From: an uncultured Lachnospiraceae bacterium
GTDB taxonomy: Bacteria > Bacillota > Clostridia > Lachnospirales > Lachnospiraceae
Length of the DNA: 25,236 bases
Direction: 5' to 3'
Assembly: GCA_934371505.1 (NCBI GenBank)
Contig: CAKRNW010000019.1
Span: 1-25,236 of the forward strand
This document shows, piece by piece, positions 21,695 to 25,236 of this stretch. Position numbers and translations under genes: made by a program. The first letter of the stretch is position 1. Every line of letters begins with the position of its first letter. The notes under the pieces are model-generated. The model was not told where the DNA came from. It saw only the letters and a program-made list of their open reading frames with translations, and did not search any database.

Positions 21695-22468
21695 ATGAGT
21701 GGATTATTTAACTTAGACAGTCCGGTAATGCGGTTTTTGGGAAGAATGGCGGATTTACTCTGGCTTAACGTTCTGACCCTGTTTCTGTGCATTCTGGTCA
21801 TTCCTGCAGGAGCAGCACTGACAGCACTCAATTACATGTGCTTAAAGATCGTGCGGGGTGAGGATTGCTATATTACCAAAGGATACTTCAAATCCTTCAG
21901 GGAAAATTTCAAACAGGCTACGCTGATCTGGCTGATTGTGCTGGTGGTACTCGCAGTATTATACGGGGATTACCGGATTCTTACACAGTCCGGGATGCAG
22001 TTTCCAATGGCATTTAAATTGATCCTTATGGCAGTGACCCTGCTCCTTGGCCTGGTACTCATGTATGTGTTTCCGGTATTGTCACGTTATGAAAATACGA
22101 TCCGTAACACCTTTAAAAACGCTGCGGTAATGGCTTTGGTCAGTTTGCCGAAAACGCTGCTTATGCTGGTAATCTGGTGTCTGCCGGTGGCTACGGTGTT
22201 GATTTCAGAGAGACTGATTCCCTTTGTACTGTTCTTCGGAATTTCCGTGCCGACTTTACTATGTGCCTATTTATACAACGGAACCTTCAAAAAATTTGAA
22301 CCGGCTGTGGAGGCAGATCCTCAAAAGAATGCAGATCCCGACCGGTGGCATGTATACAAAGAAGGTGAGGAGGCTCAGGATAAGGCAGACAAAGAGAGCA
22401 TTCGCCGGGAAATTCAGGAAAATCTGGAGGAAATCGGGGAGAGCGGAACCGCTGAAGAAGAGGAATGA
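21695..22468 (+). CDS. YesL/DUF624 family membrane protein
   Basis: A 257-residue integral membrane protein. The opening NLDSPVMRFLGRMADLLWLN and helices around residues 15-45, 75-95, 105-128, 145-165 and 170-195 follow the DUF624 (YesL) pattern. A long acidic cytoplasmic tail (residues 205-257) is rich in Glu, Asp and Lys. Family members often sit beside carbohydrate ABC transporters and regulators, but no biochemical role is established. Here the ABC ATPase gene lies 193 bases downstream. The ATG overlaps the TGA of a preceding three-codon ORF (ATG ACA AAA TGA, 21687-21698), and AAAGGA is 11 bases upstream. Confidence 0.85.
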   Translation: MSGLFNLDSPVMRFLGRMADLLWLNVLTLFLCILVIPAGAALTALNYMCLKIVRGEDCYITKGYFKSFRENFKQATLIWLIVLVVLAVLYGDYRILTQSGMQFPMAFKLILMAVTLLLGLVLMYVFPVLSRYENTIRNTFKNAAVMALVSLPKTLLMLVIWCLPVATVLISERLIPFVLFFGISVPTLLCAYLYNGTFKKFEPAVEADPQKNADPDRWHVYKEGEEAQDKADKESIRREIQENLEEIGESGTAEEEE

Positions 22469-22661
22469 GAATGACCTTGTGCAACATGTCTAAGTGGAAC
22501 TTGAATAATTGGTCATGTTGTCCTTTTACTCCTGGATTCCTAGCAATAGTTACAACGGAAAAAGAAATCTTTGTGGAATAGTGGTATAGCAAGGAAATAT
22601 AGTTTACGATATACTGAACTCAGTGATAAGCAAGAAATGTCTATATAGGAGGAAGCAATAA

Positions 22662-23774
22662 ATGGCAAGTTTATCTTTAAAAAACATTTGCAAGGTTTAT
22701 CCCAACGGCTTTGAAGCAGTTAAGGATTTCAACCTTGAAATCGCAGACAAAGAGTTCATCATCTTCGTAGGTCCTTCCGGATGCGGTAAATCTACTACCC
22801 TTCGTATGATCGCTGGTCTGGAGGATATCTCCTCTGGTGAGCTGAAGATCGGTGACAGAGTTGTAAATGATGTAGAGCCTAAGGATCGTGATATCGCAAT
22901 GGTATTCCAGAACTACGCTCTGTATCCTCATATGTCCGTATATGACAACATGGCTTTCGGTCTGAAATTAAGAAAAGTTCCGAAGGATGAGATTGATAAG
23001 ATGGTTAAAGAGGCTGCTAAGGTTCTTGACCTGACTCCGTTACTGGATCGTAAACCGAAGGCTTTGTCCGGTGGTCAGAGACAGCGTGTAGCTATGGGAC
23101 GTGCAATCGTTCGTAATCCTAAGGTATTCCTGATGGATGAGCCTCTCTCCAACCTGGATGCAAAACTTCGTGTACAGATGCGTATCGAGATCGCTAAATT
23201 ACATCAGAGATTAGGTACCACCATCATCTATGTAACACATGACCAGACCGAGGCTATGACCTTAGGTACCAGAATCGTAGTTATGAAGGATGGTGTCATC
23301 CAGCAGGTTGATACTCCTCAAAACTTATATGAGAAACCTCAGAACCTGTTCGTTGCAGGATTCATGGGATCTCCTCAGATGAACTTCTTAGATGCAGAGG
23401 TTGTTGTGAATGGTGATGTTGCAAGCTTAAAGATTGCCGGACGTGAGATTCCTCTTCCTCCTGCAAAATCCAAAAAGCTGATTGACGGTGGCTATGCTGG
23501 AAAGACTGTTACATTCGGTATCCGTCCTGAGGATGTATATGATTCCGAGATGTATATCGAGGCTTCTCCTGCAAGCGTATTCGAGTCTACCATCAAGGTT
23601 TACGAGTTACTTGGTGCAGAAGTATATCTGTACTTTGATCTGGCTGATTTCCCGATCACTGCCCGTGTTGACTCCCGTACCACTGCAAGACCTGGTGATA
23701 CTGTTAAATTTGCTTTCGATGTTGAGAAGATCCACATCTTCGACAAAGAGACCGAGCAGACTATTACAAACTAG
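22662..23774 (+). CDS. msmK: Carbohydrate ABC transporter ATP-binding protein (MsmK/UgpC type)
   Basis: A 370-residue ATPase of the CUT1 sugar importer family. Walker A is GPSGCGKST (about residues 37-45), the Q loop is in VFQNYALYPHMS, the signature is LSGGQRQRVAMGRA, Walker B is VFLMDEPLSNLDA, and the switch His is in YVTHDQTEAMTLG. The C-terminal TOBE-like regulatory domain is present. No permease or binding protein gene is adjacent, so it is a lone ATPase that may energise several sugar importers, as MsmK does in streptococci. A strong GGAGGAAG site precedes the ATG. T-ended codon bias suggests high expression. A strong terminator follows. Confidence 0.95.
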   Translation: MASLSLKNICKVYPNGFEAVKDFNLEIADKEFIIFVGPSGCGKSTTLRMIAGLEDISSGELKIGDRVVNDVEPKDRDIAMVFQNYALYPHMSVYDNMAFGLKLRKVPKDEIDKMVKEAAKVLDLTPLLDRKPKALSGGQRQRVAMGRAIVRNPKVFLMDEPLSNLDAKLRVQMRIEIAKLHQRLGTTIIYVTHDQTEAMTLGTRIVVMKDGVIQQVDTPQNLYEKPQNLFVAGFMGSPQMNFLDAEVVVNGDVASLKIAGREIPLPPAKSKKLIDGGYAGKTVTFGIRPEDVYDSEMYIEASPASVFESTIKVYELLGAEVYLYFDLADFPITARVDSRTTARPGDTVKFAFDVEKIHIFDKETEQTITN

Positions 23775-23783
23775 TAAAAATCC

Positions 23784-23816
23784 AATGGGGATGCGTTTGC
23801 ATCCCCATTTTTTTTG
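23784..23816 (+). terminator. Rho-independent terminator after msmK
   Basis: AATGGGGATGC (23784-23794) pairs perfectly with GCATCCCCATT (23799-23809) around the loop GTTT. The 11-bp stem is followed by a T run to 23815. Confidence 0.95.
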
Positions 23817-23861
23817 TGTTATTCTAAAGATACAGACTTACCAAACAGAAAGGATGAAAAT

Positions 23862-24974
23862 ATGATTTCCGGACAGGTAATTCAAAATAGTATTGATGAT
23901 TTAAAAAATATTACAAAAGTGGATTTAGGCGTTTTTGATCTGGAAGGGCAGACCGTTGCTGCTACCTTTGATTTAGAGGGATTGACCACCGAGTTAATTC
24001 ATAACTTTGCAGTCTCTCCAGCAGACAGCCAGGTCATTGGAGACAGACACTTACTGAAAATTTACGATGAGGATGAATTACAGTATATTCTGGTGGCAAA
24101 AGGCTCCAGCGACGATGTGTATATGATTGGCCGTATTGCGGTCAGCCAGATGCAGGGACTGATCATAGCTTATAAAGAGCGTTTTGACCGCAATAACTTT
24201 TTTCAGAATCTGTTATTGGATAATTTGCTTCTGGTGGATATCTATAACCGGGCCAAAAAACTGCATGTGGAAGTAGTACAGCCCAGAGCCGTATTCCTGA
24301 TTGAAACCAGACAGGAAAAAGACAGCACGGTAACGGAACTGCTCAAGGGAATGTTTACAAGCCAGGCTGGAGACTATATTACGGCAGTGGATGAGACCAG
24401 TGTAATTTTGATTAAGGCACTGGATCGGGAACCGGGAATGCAGACAGACCGTGAAAAAGAAATGCAATATCTGGATCAGATTGCCCATACCATTGTGGAT
24501 ATGATGAATTCCGAAGCAATGCTGAATGTCAATGTGGCATACGGAACTGTAGTGGAAGAACTGAAGGATGTATCCAAATCCTATAAGGAAGCAAAGATGG
24601 CTTTGGATGTGGGAAAAATCTTTTATGCGGAACAGAGCGTGAGTGCTTATAACAAGCTGGGAATCGGGCGTCTGATTTATCAGCTTCCCGTGAACCTGTG
24701 TAAAATTTTTATTGAGGAGATTTTTGGGGACAATCTGCCCCTGGACCTGGACGAGGAGACATTGACCACGATTAATAAGTTCTTTGAAAACAACCTGAAT
24801 GTTTCCGAGACTTCCAGACAGCTGTTTGTACACCGTAACACATTGGTATACCGCATTGAAAAGCTGCAAAAGAGCAGCGGTTTGGATATTCGTGTTTTTG
24901 ATGATGCATTGACCTTTAAAATTGCTTTAATGGTTGTCAACTACATGAAGTATCTGGATAATTACGATTATTAA
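23862..24974 (+). CDS. CdaR/PucR-type transcriptional regulator
   Basis: A 370-residue regulator. Residues 1-125 form an N-terminal sensor domain that begins like sugar-diacid recognition domains (ISGQVIQNSIDDLKNITKVD). A central GGDEF-like PucR region follows. The C-terminal PucR helix-turn-helix is clear: FFENNLNVSETSRQLFVHRN and TLVYRIEKLQ, then the DALTFKIAL tail. Members are activators that respond to small metabolites such as sugar diacids. AAAGGA lies about eight bases before the ATG. It sits alone behind msmK, which is a likely target; this is inference. The effector cannot be read from the sequence. Confidence 0.87.
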   Translation: MISGQVIQNSIDDLKNITKVDLGVFDLEGQTVAATFDLEGLTTELIHNFAVSPADSQVIGDRHLLKIYDEDELQYILVAKGSSDDVYMIGRIAVSQMQGLIIAYKERFDRNNFFQNLLLDNLLLVDIYNRAKKLHVEVVQPRAVFLIETRQEKDSTVTELLKGMFTSQAGDYITAVDETSVILIKALDREPGMQTDREKEMQYLDQIAHTIVDMMNSEAMLNVNVAYGTVVEELKDVSKSYKEAKMALDVGKIFYAEQSVSAYNKLGIGRLIYQLPVNLCKIFIEEIFGDNLPLDLDEETLTTINKFFENNLNVSETSRQLFVHRNTLVYRIEKLQKSSGLDIRVFDDALTFKIALMVVNYMKYLDNYDY

Positions 24975-24990
24975 AGGAATAAGACATAGA

Positions 24991-25024
24991 CACCCCGTTG
25001 CCGGCATAGGCTTGCAACGGGGTG
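24991..25024 (+). promoter_or_regulatory. Hairpin that buries the ribosome site of the last gene
   Basis: CACCCCGTTGC (24991-25001) pairs perfectly over 11 bp with GCAACGGGGTG (25014-25024). The 3' arm contains GGGGTGA, the only ribosome site for the ATG at 25030, five bases further on. It could also act as a terminator of the preceding gene (ATTTTATG follows), but the T run is broken. Both roles are possible. Confidence 0.65.
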
Positions 25025-25029
25025 ATTTT

Positions 25030-25236
25030 ATGTATTTTAAAAAGAATGTTTATTTAGACCTGATTCACAAAAGCTCTGATGAATGGGAAGTGCAGGAACC
25101 GGAGAAAATCGGAAATGCAGGGTTTGCCAGGATAATGGTCTGTGACGGAAAACTGGATTTGAGTGTGAATCTGCGAGTGGTACAAACTGTGTTACCGGAG
25201 GGAAAAAAGCATATTTCTGTGGAACTGACCAATGGA
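25030..25236 (+). CDS. Start of an unrecognised gene (partial, runs off the window)
   Basis: An open frame from ATG 25030 to the last base, 69 codons with no stop. It begins MYFKKNVYLDLIHKSSDEWE and includes GNAGFARIMVCDGKLDLSVN. There is no signal peptide or membrane segment in this part; it alternates hydrophobic and charged residues as a beta-rich domain would. GGGGTGA five bases upstream supports the start. I do not recognise a family, and the C-terminal part is missing. Confidence 0.6.
   Translation, partial: MYFKKNVYLDLIHKSSDEWEVQEPEKIGNAGFARIMVCDGKLDLSVNLRVVQTVLPEGKKHISVELTNG

Noticed and set aside
22469..22530. CAACATG and CATGTTG arms after the YesL-type gene as a terminator
   Set aside because: The stem is only 7 bp with a loop of about 27 bases and a short T stretch; too weak to call.

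Overview
The window looks like ordinary chromosome from an anaerobic Clostridia bacterium, most probably Lachnospiraceae. The signs are a PerR plus rubredoxin-first rubrerythrin pair, a two-subunit transketolase, a lone MsmK-type sugar ABC ATPase followed by a CdaR/PucR-type regulator, purine-rich ribosome binding sites, and Gram-positive style promoters and antiterminator leaders. I saw no rRNA, tRNA, CRISPR array, transposase or phage gene. The genus assignment is inference.

Layout. Positions 1-1061 hold the 3' end of dapL (lysine/peptidoglycan precursor synthesis) and a PfkB-type sugar-phosphate kinase. Positions 1079-2207 hold an oxidative-stress unit: a consensus promoter lying inside the upstream terminator, a PerR box, perR and a rubrerythrin, closed by a two-way terminator. 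A six-helix chemoreceptor follows on the minus strand (2214-3674). Divergent from it (3822-9857) is a two-gene unit encoding an MMPL/RND membrane transporter with an unusual repeat tail, and an overlapping 1122-residue surface protein with two GLUG blocks separated by a helical region.

Positions 9868-15113 are a sugar-phosphotransferase block: ptsI, ptsH, a LicT-type antiterminator, a free EIIA-Glc (crr) and an EIICB (ptsG). licT has a canonical RNA antiterminator overlapping a terminator in its leader. ptsI has a second, non-canonical leader of the same architecture. Next come both transketolase subunits, ribulose-phosphate epimerase and metG (15341-19794), so glucose uptake is followed directly by the non-oxidative pentose phosphate pathway. 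The last part (19888-25236) holds an alpha/beta hydrolase, an overlapping small exported acidic protein, a GNAT acetyltransferase, a YesL/DUF624 membrane protein, msmK, a CdaR-type regulator, and the start of an unrecognised gene whose ribosome binding site is buried in a hairpin.

The candidates for something undescribed are the MMPL transporter/GLUG surface protein pair, the ptsI leader that looks like a divergent RNA antiterminator, and HPr with Arg instead of Ser at position 46. All functional statements rest on motif recognition by eye; no database search was run.
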